Numbered from the stretch's first letter, positions 32,192 to 40,290 are shown. The stretch: DNA of 58,643 bases from Mucilaginibacter sp. UBA5151 (GCA_002413785.1 DHXR01000059.1:8384-67026), one strand, 5' to 3'. A program made the numbers and translations. The notes: generated by a model not told the origin, from the sequence alone.

Positions 32192-32412
32192 GAGTTCTTT
32201 TTTATAAAATTACGATAATAAATTGCTGTTGTCACCTTTCATTACCTGTCAGCGGCGCACGAGAACGCCACCTCTTTAGGCCTGCGCTGCATTCTCGCGC
32301 AAGGTTAAGTGGCCAACCCCACAAAATATTGGATTGGCAGAACGCTTTGTGTTTTAGTTCTTTATTTTCATTACCTTTCAACTAATATTAGCCAAATTAA
32401 ACAATCCTCCAA

Positions 32413-33525
32413 ATGAGAACCTTATTTTCCATGCTTGCCGTAATGATAGCATTAACTGCCTATAGCCAGGATACGACCAATTACTTTAAAAGTGCACGGG
32501 TAAAGGAAAGCGCAGGAGACAACCCAGGCGCAATAGCTGATTTCACTCAATACATTCAATTGCATCCTTTGTCAAAGCAGGCTTATTATCATCGCGGGGT
32601 AGACAAATACGAAACAGGCGACAACATAGGCGCAATAAAAGACTTGGATAAGGCGATACAACTGGATAGTAACTTCGCCAGTCCTTATTTCGGCAGAGCA
32701 GTTGTAGAAGACAAACTGGGTAATACGGCCGGCTCAATGACCGATTACAACAGGAGCATCGAGATTAACCCTAAAGACGAGAACTCCTGGTATAACCGCG
32801 CCCGCCTCAGATTTCGGCTCAAAGATCCCGAAGGCGCCCTGAGCGACTATTCGCAGGCCATAGTAGTAAACCCGAAAATGGCAGAAGCTTATTATAACAG
32901 GGCCCTCGTCTATGATTTAATGGGCAAAACAGCCGAAGCAATAGCCGATTATAACCTAAGCATAAAAATCGACTCAAACTATGCACGTGCCTATAATAAT
33001 AGGGGTTTGTTAAAGGAATATCTGGGCGATAGGGGGGCGGCGCTCGAAGATTTTTCAAAAGCTATTCTGTTAGAACCAAAAGTACCGGGGCCTTATAACA
33101 ATCGAGGTTCATTGAGGTCGCGGAACGGCGACACCACAGGCGGATTAAGCGACCTAAACAAAGCGATCACGCTTGATTCAGCCGATGAAAAAGTGTATTC
33201 TAACCGAGGTATCGTTAAGGAGATGATTAAAGACAGTAAGGGCGCATTAGCCGATTATGACAAAGCAATAGCCCTTAATCCAAATGACACGGATCCGATC
33301 TTCAACAGAGCCATCCTTAAAAGAAAGCTGAAAGACTACAACGGAGCCGTAGAGGATTGTTCAAGAGTGATTGCCATTAACCCTTCTGACGATGGAGCGT
33401 ACAACAACATGGGAAAAGCAAAATTTGATTTGGGCGACAAAAAAGGCGCCTGCGAAGCCTGGCATAAGGCGGCCGAACTCGGCAATAAATACGCACCTGA
33501 TGAAATAAAAAAGAATTGTAATTAG
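32413..33525 (+). CDS. Secreted tetratricopeptide-repeat protein
   Basis: The 370-residue protein has a signal peptide (MRTLFSMLAVMIALTAYS). It then consists of about nine to ten TPR units of 34 residues, each with the pattern AYYNRAxxxxxxGDxxGAIxDxxKAI (for example AEAYYNRALVYDLMGKTAEA near residue 157). The last unit is of the Sel1-like type (GDKKGACEAWHKAAELG). It should be a periplasmic or surface protein-binding scaffold. It is transcribed alone. Confidence 0.87.
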   Translation: MRTLFSMLAVMIALTAYSQDTTNYFKSARVKESAGDNPGAIADFTQYIQLHPLSKQAYYHRGVDKYETGDNIGAIKDLDKAIQLDSNFASPYFGRAVVEDKLGNTAGSMTDYNRSIEINPKDENSWYNRARLRFRLKDPEGALSDYSQAIVVNPKMAEAYYNRALVYDLMGKTAEAIADYNLSIKIDSNYARAYNNRGLLKEYLGDRGAALEDFSKAILLEPKVPGPYNNRGSLRSRNGDTTGGLSDLNKAITLDSADEKVYSNRGIVKEMIKDSKGALADYDKAIALNPNDTDPIFNRAILKRKLKDYNGAVEDCSRVIAINPSDDGAYNNMGKAKFDLGDKKGACEAWHKAAELGNKYAPDEIKKNCN

Positions 33526-33601
33526 CCAGGCTAACAACTTTCATAACCCGGATACCATACACAAAAGCTTCTCCTCGCTTTTAAAAAAATAATTCCCCCA
33601 C

Positions 33602-33622
33602 CTATTTGACAATTGATTTAAA
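33602..33622. repeat. Imperfect second copy of the rplC promoter region
   Basis: CTATTTGACAATTGATTTAA here and CTATTTGACAATTAATCTAA at 34409-34428 differ at two places. Both are preceded within 15 bases by AAAAAAATAA. The copy here has no TAnnTTTG behind it (TATATTCC instead), so it is unlikely to be active. The two copies enclose the DUF433/DUF5615 pair. Confidence 0.5.
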
Positions 33623-33689
33623 ATATATTCCACCAAAGCGGGGTGTCGGAGTGAAGATGGCCGGGGAATTTAACCGGGCAAATTTAAAA

Positions 33690-33721
33690 TTGGTATAATC
33701 ATGCCATTATTTGTACTTTTG
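33690..33721 (+). promoter_or_regulatory. Promoter of the DUF433-DUF5615 pair
   Basis: TTG (33690-33692) and TACTTTTG (33714-33721) are 21 bases apart. Transcription should start near 33727, after the first in-frame ATG (33701) and before the one at 33740, which is therefore chosen as the start. Confidence 0.65.
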
Positions 33722-33739
33722 GTAATCAACATTATTATT

Positions 33740-33973
33740 ATGCAGCAACGTGTTATTAATATAGATAAGGAAATAATGGGTGGCACGCCGGTTTTTTTTG
33801 GTACCAGGGTCCCCATCAAAAATTTATTTGATTATTTGGAAACCGGTGATTCAATTGAAACTTTTTTAGAGGATTTTGAAGGTGTAGGCCGGGAACAAGT
33901 GATAAAAATACTGGAAATGTCGAAAAGGCTGATCGAATCTTCTACTAATATACTTAATGAAAATTTTGCTTGA
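33740..33973 (+). CDS. DUF433-family antitoxin
   Basis: With the start at 33740 the protein has 77 residues. It reads VINIDKEIMGGTPVFFGTRV, then PIKNLFDYLETGDSIETFLE and a last helix EQVIKILEMSKRL. The motif GGxPxFxGTRVPI is the DUF433 hallmark. It probably binds the PIN-like toxin encoded next and the shared promoter. Its last 17 bases overlap the toxin gene, as is common in such pairs. Confidence 0.88.
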   Translation: MQQRVINIDKEIMGGTPVFFGTRVPIKNLFDYLETGDSIETFLEDFEGVGREQVIKILEMSKRLIESSTNILNENFA

Positions 33974-34280
33974 TGAATGTGTTACCAAAAAGCTTAAAGC
34001 TTGGTTAAGCGAGTTTGAGGTTTATACGGTAATAGAATTAGGATGGGGCGGTATTAAGAATGGAAAGCTGTTGACATTATGTGCCGAAAACGACTTTGAT
34101 GTTTTATTAACAATAGACAAAAATCTCGTTTATCAGCAAAATCTCAGTAAATACAAAATCCGGATTGCTGTACTTAACACCGTCACCAGCAAAATTGAAG
34201 AACTCATCCAGTTTATGCCATCTTTTAAAGCGCAGGTATCACAAATAGAACCTTACAGCGTTTATGTTATTGAAAAATAA
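33957..34280 (+). CDS. DUF5615 PIN-like toxin
   Basis: The 107-residue protein has the PIN-like acidic pattern: LLDECVTKKL (Asp5-Glu6), then ENDFDVLLTIDKNLVYQQN (Asp about 52 and 58) with the helix ENDFDV before it. This is the DUF5615 family, predicted Mg-dependent ribonucleases of the VapC type. It follows its DUF433 antitoxin with overlapping frames and is complete. It is the last gene before the rplC promoter. Confidence 0.85.
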   Translation: MKILLDECVTKKLKAWLSEFEVYTVIELGWGGIKNGKLLTLCAENDFDVLLTIDKNLVYQQNLSKYKIRIAVLNTVTSKIEELIQFMPSFKAQVSQIEPYSVYVIEK

Positions 34281-34298
34281 TTAATCTGCCCTTGGCTG

Positions 34299-34371
34299 CC
34301 GGTTCAAAGACCCAATCCACCCAATCCAACCCAATCAACCACCCACTTAATCAACCAATCAACCTCATTTC
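34299..34371. repeat. Degenerate tandem repeat, unit CCAATC(A/C)ACC
   Basis: CCCAATCCACCCAATCCAAC, CCAATCAACCACC and CAACCAATCAACC follow each other. From about 34310 to 34371 there is almost no G on the plus strand. It is a single-armed stutter repeat upstream of the rplC promoter. Confidence 0.55.
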
Positions 34372-34412
34372 CCCCCTAAAACCATTAAATAAAAAAATAA
34401 CTTACTAACTAT

Positions 34413-34442
34413 TTGACAATTAATCTAAAGTTGCTATCTTTG
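34413..34442 (+). promoter_or_regulatory. Promoter of the S10-spc-alpha operon (rplC)
   Basis: TTG (34413-34415) and TATCTTTG (34435-34442) are 19 bases apart, a full match to the Bacteroidota consensus. Transcription should start near 34448, 67 bases before the rplC ATG at 34515. Confidence 0.85.
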
Positions 34443-34474
34443 CCGTCCCTTAACGGGGGATAATACGTCTTGAA

Positions 34475-34492
34475 CGAAGCCCTACTGCTTCG
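34475..34492 (+). promoter_or_regulatory. Leader hairpin before rplC
   Basis: CGAAGC (34475-34480) and GCTTCG (34487-34492) form a 6-bp stem with a CCTACT loop in the rplC leader, behind a weaker CCGTCCCTTAACGGGG hairpin (34443-34458). It could be a target of an r-protein such as L4, but this is only a possibility. Confidence 0.35.
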
Positions 34493-34514
34493 ATGGACAC
34501 AAACAAATATAGAA

Positions 34515-35132
34515 ATGTCAGGAATAATTGGTAAAAAAGTAGGTATGACCAGCATATTCGACGAAGCAGGAAAGAATATTCCCTGCACAGTAATCGAAGC
34601 TGGCCCTTGTGTTGTAACACAGATCAGGTCTGTTGATACCGACGGATATGCAGCAGTTCAGCTGGCATACGGTGAGCAAAAAGACAAGCATACTACAGGC
34701 CCTCTAAAAGGCCACTTCCAGAAAGCCGGTGTTACCCCAAAACGTAAACTGGTTGAATTCAAAACTTTCGAGGACGAAAAAAGCTTAGGTGATACTGTCA
34801 CTGTAGGTATTTTTGAAATTGGCGATTTTGTGGATGTGGTTGGTACTTCAAAAGGTAAAGGTTTCCAGGGTGTAGTAAAGCGTCACGGTTTTCATGGTGT
34901 GGGTATGCAAACCCACGGTCAGCATAACCGTTTGCGTGCACCGGGTTCGTTAGGAGCTTCATCATGGCCTTCACGTGTATTTAAAGGTATGCGCATGGCT
35001 GGTCAAACCGGGAACACCCGGATTAAGGTTCAAAACTTACAGGTGGTGAAGGTTTATGCAGAGCAAAATCTGCTGGTAGTTAAAGGTTCCATCCCCGGAG
35101 CTAAGGGTTCATACGTAATAGTGGATAAATAA
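34515..35132 (+). CDS. rplC: 50S ribosomal protein L3
   Basis: With the start at 34515 the protein has 205 residues, beginning MSGIIGKKVGMTSIFDEAGK. The motifs GVVKRHGFHGVG and the extension SLGASSWPSRVFKGMRMAG that reaches the peptidyl transferase centre are intact. The longest frame would begin inside the leader hairpin and adds 15 foreign residues. L3 now heads the operon because rpsJ lies with the str cluster. Confidence 0.98.
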   Translation: MSGIIGKKVGMTSIFDEAGKNIPCTVIEAGPCVVTQIRSVDTDGYAAVQLAYGEQKDKHTTGPLKGHFQKAGVTPKRKLVEFKTFEDEKSLGDTVTVGIFEIGDFVDVVGTSKGKGFQGVVKRHGFHGVGMQTHGQHNRLRAPGSLGASSWPSRVFKGMRMAGQTGNTRIKVQNLQVVKVYAEQNLLVVKGSIPGAKGSYVIVDK

Positions 35133-35133
35133 G

Positions 35134-35763
35134 ATGGAAGTTAACGTAGTAAATGTATCAGGTAAAGAAACAGGTGCCAAGGTGCAACTTCCTGAATCCG
35201 TATTCGGTATCGAACCAAACGATCACGCGATCTATCTTGATGTTAAGCAGTTTTTAGCTAACCAGCGTCAGGGTACACACAAATCAAAACAGCGTAACGA
35301 AATTGCAGGTTCAACCCGCAAATTATATAAGCAAAAAGGTACAGGCGGCGCCCGTGCAGGTAGCATAAAATCACCGTTGTTCAATGGTGGTGGCCGTGTT
35401 TTCGGTCCGCAGCCCCGCGATTACAGTTTCAAGTTAAACAAGAAACTGAAAGTACTGGCCCGTAAATCAGCTTTATCATACAAAGCGCAGGACAGCAGCA
35501 TAGTAGTTATAGAAGATTTTACTTTTGACTCGATCAAAACAAAAAGCTATATACAGCTAACCGCAGATCTTAATGTTAGTGATGTAAAAACACTTTTAGT
35601 ATTAGGCGCTGCAAATAACAATGTGTATTTATCAAGCAGGAACCTGAAGAAAACTAAAGTTATCCTTGCCGAACAATTAAACACTTATGATGTGTTGAAT
35701 GCAGGCAAACTGATTTTAACTACAGGTGCACTTAAAACTTTGGAGGAAGCATTAGCTAAGTAA
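35134..35763 (+). CDS. rplD: 50S ribosomal protein L4
   Basis: The 209-residue L4 lines the exit tunnel with its loop QKGTGGARAGSIKSPLFNGG (about residues 67-86), which is intact. The start MEVNVVNVSGKETG and the spacing of one base after rplC are normal. L4 represses the S10 operon in E. coli. No proof of this exists for Bacteroidota in the sequence. Confidence 0.97.
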   Translation: MEVNVVNVSGKETGAKVQLPESVFGIEPNDHAIYLDVKQFLANQRQGTHKSKQRNEIAGSTRKLYKQKGTGGARAGSIKSPLFNGGGRVFGPQPRDYSFKLNKKLKVLARKSALSYKAQDSSIVVIEDFTFDSIKTKSYIQLTADLNVSDVKTLLVLGAANNNVYLSSRNLKKTKVILAEQLNTYDVLNAGKLILTTGALKTLEEALAK

Positions 35764-35765
35764 TT

Positions 35766-36056
35766 ATGGAAATTTTAAAGAAACCCTTACTTACTGAAAA
35801 AGTAACAGCTTTAACTGAGAAGTTAAACCGTTACGCTTTCAAAGTTGATCACAGGGCTAACAAAATTCAGATCAAAGGAGCCGTTGAGGCTATGTATGGT
35901 GTTACCGTGAAAGCTGTAAACACTATGAAATACGTTGGAAAACTAAAGACCCGCAATACTAAGGCAGGCGCCGTTTCAGGACGTGCAGCTACTTACAAAA
36001 AAGCGATCATTACGTTGAAAAGCGGAGAGGTAATAGATTTTTATAGCGGTATATAA
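35766..36056 (+). CDS. rplW: 50S ribosomal protein L23
   Basis: The 96-residue L23 has the usual MEILKKPLLTEKVT start and RYAFKVDHRANKIQIKGAVE strand-helix unit. It surrounds the exit of the tunnel and is a docking site for SRP and trigger factor. It starts 2 bases after rplD. Confidence 0.97.
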   Translation: MEILKKPLLTEKVTALTEKLNRYAFKVDHRANKIQIKGAVEAMYGVTVKAVNTMKYVGKLKTRNTKAGAVSGRAATYKKAIITLKSGEVIDFYSGI

Positions 36057-36064
36057 ATAAGAAG

Positions 36065-36892
36065 ATGGCAGTTAAAAGATTTAAACCGGTTACACCGGGT
36101 ACCCGCTTCAGAGTTGATGTATCTAACTCAGATATTACAACAAACGTTCCTGAAAAAACGTTGGTTGTATCAGCCAACACAAGATCGGGCGGGCGTAACA
36201 ACAGCGGTAAAATGACTATGCGCTACATGGGTGGTGGTCATAAACAAGCATACAGGTTGATTGATTTCAAACGTAATAAATTTGATATCCCTGCAAAAGT
36301 TGCAACTATTGAATATGATCCTAACCGGTCGGCACGTATAGCTTTGCTACATTTTGTTGACGGTGAAAAAAGATACATGATCGCTCCTGCAGGATTAACC
36401 GTAGGTATGGTTGTTCTGTCTGGCGAAAACGTAGCTCCGGAAGTTGGTAATACTTTACCGCTTAAGAGCATCCCGCTTGGTTCTATCATCCACAATATTG
36501 AACTTAACCCAGGCCAGGGTGGTACCATCGCACGCAGTGCAGGTACTTATGCCCAGCTTTCGGCACGTGATGGTAAATATGCCATCATCAAATTGCCTTC
36601 AGGCGAAACACGTATGATACTGTCAACTTGTTTGGCAACTATCGGTACCGTTTCAAATGGCGAAAAAGCAAACGCGGTGTTAGGTAAAGCCGGCCGTAAA
36701 CGCTGGTTGGGCCGCAGGCCTCGTGTTCGTGGTGTAGCCATGAACCCGGTAGATCACCCTATGGGTGGTGGTGAGGGAAGGTCCTCAGGAGGTCATCCAC
36801 GGTCACGCAAAGGTTTATTAGCCAAAGGCTTTAAAACCCGTGACAAAAAGAAATCATCGGATCGTTATATCATTGAAAGAAGGAAAAAATAA
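36065..36892 (+). CDS. rplB: 50S ribosomal protein L2
   Basis: The 275-residue L2 has the conserved MAVKRFKPVTPGTRF start, the RNA-binding core (GGTIARSAGTYAQLSARDG) and the C-terminal VRGVAMNPVDHPMGGGEGRS loop with the histidine next to the peptidyl transferase centre. Its TAA shares a base with the rpsS ATG. Confidence 0.98.
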   Translation: MAVKRFKPVTPGTRFRVDVSNSDITTNVPEKTLVVSANTRSGGRNNSGKMTMRYMGGGHKQAYRLIDFKRNKFDIPAKVATIEYDPNRSARIALLHFVDGEKRYMIAPAGLTVGMVVLSGENVAPEVGNTLPLKSIPLGSIIHNIELNPGQGGTIARSAGTYAQLSARDGKYAIIKLPSGETRMILSTCLATIGTVSNGEKANAVLGKAGRKRWLGRRPRVRGVAMNPVDHPMGGGEGRSSGGHPRSRKGLLAKGFKTRDKKKSSDRYIIERRKK

Positions 36893-37158
36893 TGGCTCGT
36901 TCAATTAAAAAAGGACCTTACATCGATCATAACTTAGACAAGAAAGTTATGGTGCTGAATGATTCAAATAAAAAATCGGTTGTAAAAACATGGTCAAGAC
37001 GTTCCATGATCTCTCCTGATTTCGTTGGTCATACATTCGCAGTACACAACGGTAATAAATTTATCCCTGTGTACGTAACTGAAAACATGGTTGGACACAA
37101 GCTGGGAGAGTTTGCGCCAACACGTACATTCCGCGGTCACGCAGAGAAGAAAAAATAA
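36892..37158 (+). CDS. rpsS: 30S ribosomal protein S19
   Basis: The 88-residue S19 has MARSIKKGPYIDHNLDKK at its start and the head-binding motif RRSMISPDFVGHTFAVHNG. The end KLGEFAPTRTFRGHAEKKK is normal. It overlaps rplB by one base, a sign of coupled translation. Confidence 0.98.
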   Translation: MARSIKKGPYIDHNLDKKVMVLNDSNKKSVVKTWSRRSMISPDFVGHTFAVHNGNKFIPVYVTENMVGHKLGEFAPTRTFRGHAEKKK

Positions 37159-37164
37159 CAGGCA

Positions 37165-37596
37165 ATGGAAGAAGCAAGAACAAAAATTAAAAAGTCTGTA
37201 CTGGTAAGGCAACGCAAAGAAGAGGAAAAAGCTCAGCAAGGCGGCGCTTCAATCGCAAAGTTACAGAACTGCCCAACCTCACCCCGCAAAATGCGTTTGG
37301 TGGTTGACCTGATCCGTGGTGTAAACGTTGAAAAAGCGTTATACATCTTAAAATATACAAACAAAGAAGCTGCTATACGTGTAGAGAAGCTTTTGTTATC
37401 AGCCATCAAAAACTGGGAGCAAAAAAACGAAGACAAACGTGTTGAAGACAGTAACTTATTTGTAAAAGAGGTTTCAGTAGGCGGTGGTCGCCAGTTAAAA
37501 AGATTACGCCCGGCTCCGCAGGGAAGGGGATACCGTATCCGCAAACGCTCAAACCATGTACACCTGATCGTAGATAGTAAAAACGATAACAATTAA
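37165..37596 (+). CDS. rplV: 50S ribosomal protein L22
   Basis: The 143-residue L22 is longer than E. coli L22 (110) by a charged N-terminal extension (about 30 residues, EEARTKIKKSVLVRQRKEEE). The core begins with LQNCPTSPRKMRLVVDLIRG. The tunnel hairpin RQLKRLRPAPQGRGYRIRKR is intact. Extended N-termini of L22 occur in other Bacteroidota. Confidence 0.96.
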   Translation: MEEARTKIKKSVLVRQRKEEEKAQQGGASIAKLQNCPTSPRKMRLVVDLIRGVNVEKALYILKYTNKEAAIRVEKLLLSAIKNWEQKNEDKRVEDSNLFVKEVSVGGGRQLKRLRPAPQGRGYRIRKRSNHVHLIVDSKNDNN

Positions 37597-37602
37597 TTTG
37601 AA

Positions 37603-38529
37603 ATGGGACAGAAAGCACATCCAATAGGTAACAGGTTAGGAATCATCAGAGGTTGGGATTCTAATTGGTTCGGTGGCAATCATTATGCCGACAAATTAGT
37701 TGAAGACGAAAAGATCCGCAAATATATTTCAGCGCGTATTTCAAAAGGCGGTGTATCAAAGGTGGTTATCGAACGTACTTTAAAACGCATTACTATAACT
37801 ATTCACACTGCCCGTCCGGGTATTGTGATTGGTAAAGGCGGCCAGGAAGTTGATAAGATAAAAGAAGAGTTAAAAAAATTGACCAAAAAAGATGTTCAAA
37901 TAAACATTTTTGAGATCAAAAGGCCGGAGCTTGATGCACAATTAGTTGCAGAAGGCATAGCAAAACAACTCGAAGCACGTATTTCATTCCGTCGTGCCAT
38001 GAAAACTACTATTGCTTCAACCATGAGAATGGGTGCTGAAGGAATAAAAGTAATGACATCAGGCCGTTTAGGCGGTGCGGAAATGGCACGTACAGAACAA
38101 TATAAAGAAGGAAGAATTCCATTACATACTTTCCGTGCAGACATTGATTATGCATTAGCCGAAGCATTAACTACCTATGGTAAAATAGGTGTTAAGGTTT
38201 GGATTTGCAAAGGCGAAGTTTACGGCAAACGCGACTTATCACCAAACATTGGTGGTGCAAGCAGCGCAAGCGGCAAAGGCGGACGCCCTGAAGGCGGCGC
38301 GGCAGGCTTCGGCGGTCGTGGCGGCAATGAAAGAGGCGGAGATCGCGGTGGCGAACGCAGAGGCGACCGTAAACCAGGTGGTGACCGCAGAGGCGGACCA
38401 GGTGGTCCGGGTGCTGGTGGAAGCCGTCCGGGTGGTAATCGTCCAGGTGGGCCAGGTCGCACAGGCGGTCCGGGTGCAGGTGGAAGTCGTCCGGGTGGAA
38501 ATCGCCCCGGCGGTCCAGGAAAGAGATAA
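37603..38529 (+). CDS. rpsC: 30S ribosomal protein S3 with long RGG-rich tail
   Basis: The 308-residue protein has the normal S3 body (residues 1-218) with MGQKAHPIGNRLGIIRGWDS, the KH-domain loop VIGKGGQEVDKI and the C-terminal domain ending KVWICKGEVYGKRDL. Residues about 220-308 are a low-complexity tail rich in Gly, Arg and Pro, including two copies of GAGGSRPGGNRPGGPG and RGG units. S3 shapes the mRNA entry channel and helps unwind mRNA. The tail is unusually long, very basic, and encoded by internal DNA repeats. Confidence 0.97.
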   Translation: MGQKAHPIGNRLGIIRGWDSNWFGGNHYADKLVEDEKIRKYISARISKGGVSKVVIERTLKRITITIHTARPGIVIGKGGQEVDKIKEELKKLTKKDVQINIFEIKRPELDAQLVAEGIAKQLEARISFRRAMKTTIASTMRMGAEGIKVMTSGRLGGAEMARTEQYKEGRIPLHTFRADIDYALAEALTTYGKIGVKVWICKGEVYGKRDLSPNIGGASSASGKGGRPEGGAAGFGGRGGNERGGDRGGERRGDRKPGGDRRGGPGGPGAGGSRPGGNRPGGPGRTGGPGAGGSRPGGNRPGGPGKR

Positions 38530-38576
38530 TAATTAAAGTAGAAAAATATATCGTTAAGATATAAAAGCTTAAGAAA

Positions 38577-38999
38577 ATGCTACAGCCAAAAAGAACGAAG
38601 TTCAGAAAGATGCAAAAAGGCAAAATGAAAGGAAACGCCACCCGTGGCGCTGAGCTTTCATTCGGATCTTTCGGTATAAAATCACTCGAACCGGCCTGGA
38701 TCACCAGCCGCCAGATCGAAGCTGCACGTATTGCTGTAACACGTTTTATGAAACGTGAGGGACAGGTGTGGATCAGGATATTCCCTGATAAGCCGGTAAC
38801 TAAAAAACCAGCAGAAGTACGTATGGGTAAAGGTAAGGGCGCGCCCGAATATTGGGTTGCGGTAGTACGCCCCGGAAGGATAATTTTTGAAGCAGAAGGC
38901 GTGCCTTTGGATGTAGCTAAGGAAGCATTGCGCCTGGCAGCACAAAAATTGCCGGTGCAAACCAGGTTTATAGTACGTAGGGATTACGTAGAGGTATAA
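38577..38999 (+). CDS. rplP: 50S ribosomal protein L16
   Basis: The 140-residue L16 reads MLQPKRTKFRKMQKGKMKGN at the start, with ITRFMKREGQVWIRIFPDKP-like central part and GKGKGAPEYWVAVVRPG. It lies by the A-site and central protuberance. The gap to rpsC is 47 bases and has no repeat. Confidence 0.97.
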   Translation: MLQPKRTKFRKMQKGKMKGNATRGAELSFGSFGIKSLEPAWITSRQIEAARIAVTRFMKREGQVWIRIFPDKPVTKKPAEVRMGKGKGAPEYWVAVVRPGRIIFEAEGVPLDVAKEALRLAAQKLPVQTRFIVRRDYVEV

Positions 39000-39007
39000 A
39001 TAAAAAA

Positions 39008-39081
39008 GTTGAAAGGGTTAAAAGGGTTGTAAAAGTTGTAAAAACATTTTCAACCTCTACAACCTCTACAACCATTACAAC
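39008..39081. repeat. Stutter hairpin between rplP and rpmC
   Basis: The left arm (39008-39045) is GTTGAAAGGGTTAAAAGGGTT with further TTGTAAAAG units and contains a C only at its last base. The right arm (39051-39081) is CAACCTCTACAACCTCTACA with further units and contains no G. The arms pair over about 30 bases with several mismatches. It ends 15 bases before the rpmC start. Confidence 0.75.
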
Positions 39082-39095
39082 TAATAAAAGGAAAA

Positions 39096-39299
39096 ATGAA
39101 GAACTCAGAAATTTTGGAGTTGTCAACTGAAGAATTGGTTGCCAGGATCAGCGAGGAGAAGACAAATCTTACCAGGCTGAAATTTGCACACGCTGTTTCT
39201 GCTATTGAAAACCCTTTGCGGATCACAAAAGTGCGTAAGGACATCGCCCGTTTAAACACTGAAAATACAAAACGTAAATCGGCGGCAGCTTCTGAATAA
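39096..39299 (+). CDS. rpmC: 50S ribosomal protein L29
   Basis: The 67-residue helical protein reads MKNSEILELSTEELVARISE and continues with the conserved LTRLKFAHAVSAIENPLRIT. It sits by the tunnel exit beside L23. AAAGGA precedes the ATG closely. Confidence 0.96.
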   Translation: MKNSEILELSTEELVARISEEKTNLTRLKFAHAVSAIENPLRITKVRKDIARLNTENTKRKSAAASE

Positions 39300-39319
39300 T
39301 TTTTAAAGCATCGGGAAAA

Positions 39320-39574
39320 ATGGAAAGAAATTTAAGAAAAACACGTACCGGCCTGGTAGTAAGCAATAAGATGGAAAAATCTATTGTTGTTGCTGTAGAA
39401 AGGAAAGTAAAACACCCTATCTATGGTAAGTTCGTTAAGAAAACTACCAAATTTATGGCCCACGATCAGGAAAATACCTGTGGTATAGGCGATACCGTAT
39501 TGATTATGGAAACACGCCCGCTGAGCAAGAACAAAAACTGGAGATTAGTTCAAATTATAGAAAGGGCTAAATAA
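39320..39574 (+). CDS. rpsQ: 30S ribosomal protein S17
   Basis: The 84-residue S17 begins MERNLRKTRTGLVVSNKMEK and has the OB-fold motif HPIYGKFVKKTTKFMAHD and RPLSKNKNWRLVQI. It binds the 5' domain of 16S rRNA early in assembly. Confidence 0.97.
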   Translation: MERNLRKTRTGLVVSNKMEKSIVVAVERKVKHPIYGKFVKKTTKFMAHDQENTCGIGDTVLIMETRPLSKNKNWRLVQIIERAK

Positions 39575-39575
39575 A

Positions 39576-39944
39576 ATGGTACAACAGGAATCAAGATTAA
39601 ATGTAGCTGATAACAGCGGTGCTAAAGAAGTTTTAGTGATCCGTGTGTTGGGCGGTACCGGAAAAAGGTATGCCTCTATCGGCGATAAGATAGTAGTTAC
39701 CGTAAAAAGCGCTATACCATCAGGTAACGTTAAAAAAGGTACCGTTTCAAAAGCTGTAGTAGTTCGCACCAAAAAAGAGATCCGCAGAAAAGATGGTTCT
39801 TATATCCGTTTTGATGACAATGCCGCGGTTTTGTTAAATAACCAGGATGAGCCGAGAGGCACACGTATCTTTGGCCCGGTTGCAAGAGAATTACGTGAGA
39901 AACAATTTATGAAAATTGTATCATTAGCACCGGAGGTATTGTAA
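39576..39944 (+). CDS. rplN: 50S ribosomal protein L14
   Basis: The 122-residue L14 has MVQQESRLNVADNSGAKEVL at the start and GTRIFGPVARELREKQFMKI near the end. The length equals that of E. coli. It forms an intersubunit bridge. It starts one base after rpsQ. Confidence 0.98.
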   Translation: MVQQESRLNVADNSGAKEVLVIRVLGGTGKRYASIGDKIVVTVKSAIPSGNVKKGTVSKAVVVRTKKEIRRKDGSYIRFDDNAAVLLNNQDEPRGTRIFGPVARELREKQFMKIVSLAPEVL

Positions 39945-39945
39945 T

Positions 39946-40290
39946 ATGGAAAAGAAAAAACAAGAACAACCTGCCAAATTAAAAATCAAAAAAGGCGACC
40001 TTGTAAAGGTTATTGCCGGTGATTCAAAAGGAGCCCAGGGTAAAATATTAGAAGTAATATTAGATAAAGGCCGTGCTATTGTTGAAGGTGCCAACCTGGT
40101 ATCAAAACATACCAAACCAAATGCTGCTAAACCAAATGGTGGAATCGTGAAGCAGGAAGCTGCTATTCATATTTCAAACCTGATGCTGGTTGATCCTAAA
40201 ACAGGAAAACCAACACGTGTTGGCCGCAAAAGAAATGATGCCGGCAAATTAGTAAGAGTGGCAAAAATATCAGGAGAGGAAATTAAGTAA
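39946..40290 (+). CDS. rplX: 50S ribosomal protein L24
   Basis: The 114-residue L24 has a KOW motif (KKGDLVKVIAGDSKGAQGKI, about residues 15-34) after a lysine-rich N-terminus, then VEGANLVSKHTKPNA. It starts large-subunit assembly. Its stop shares a base with the rplE start. Confidence 0.97.
   Translation: MEKKKQEQPAKLKIKKGDLVKVIAGDSKGAQGKILEVILDKGRAIVEGANLVSKHTKPNAAKPNGGIVKQEAAIHISNLMLVDPKTGKPTRVGRKRNDAGKLVRVAKISGEEIK

Noticed and set aside
33623..33690. tRNA-like or leader-like GC-rich stretch before the DUF433 pair
   Set aside because: No cloverleaf with anticodon and TPsiC arms can be drawn, and no conserved GTTCGA motif is present.
38189..38704. Long frames antisense to, or in another frame of, the rpsC tail
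   Set aside because: They are open because the Gly/Arg/Pro repeat is G/C-rich on codon positions that exclude stops in other frames. Their products are low-complexity shadows.
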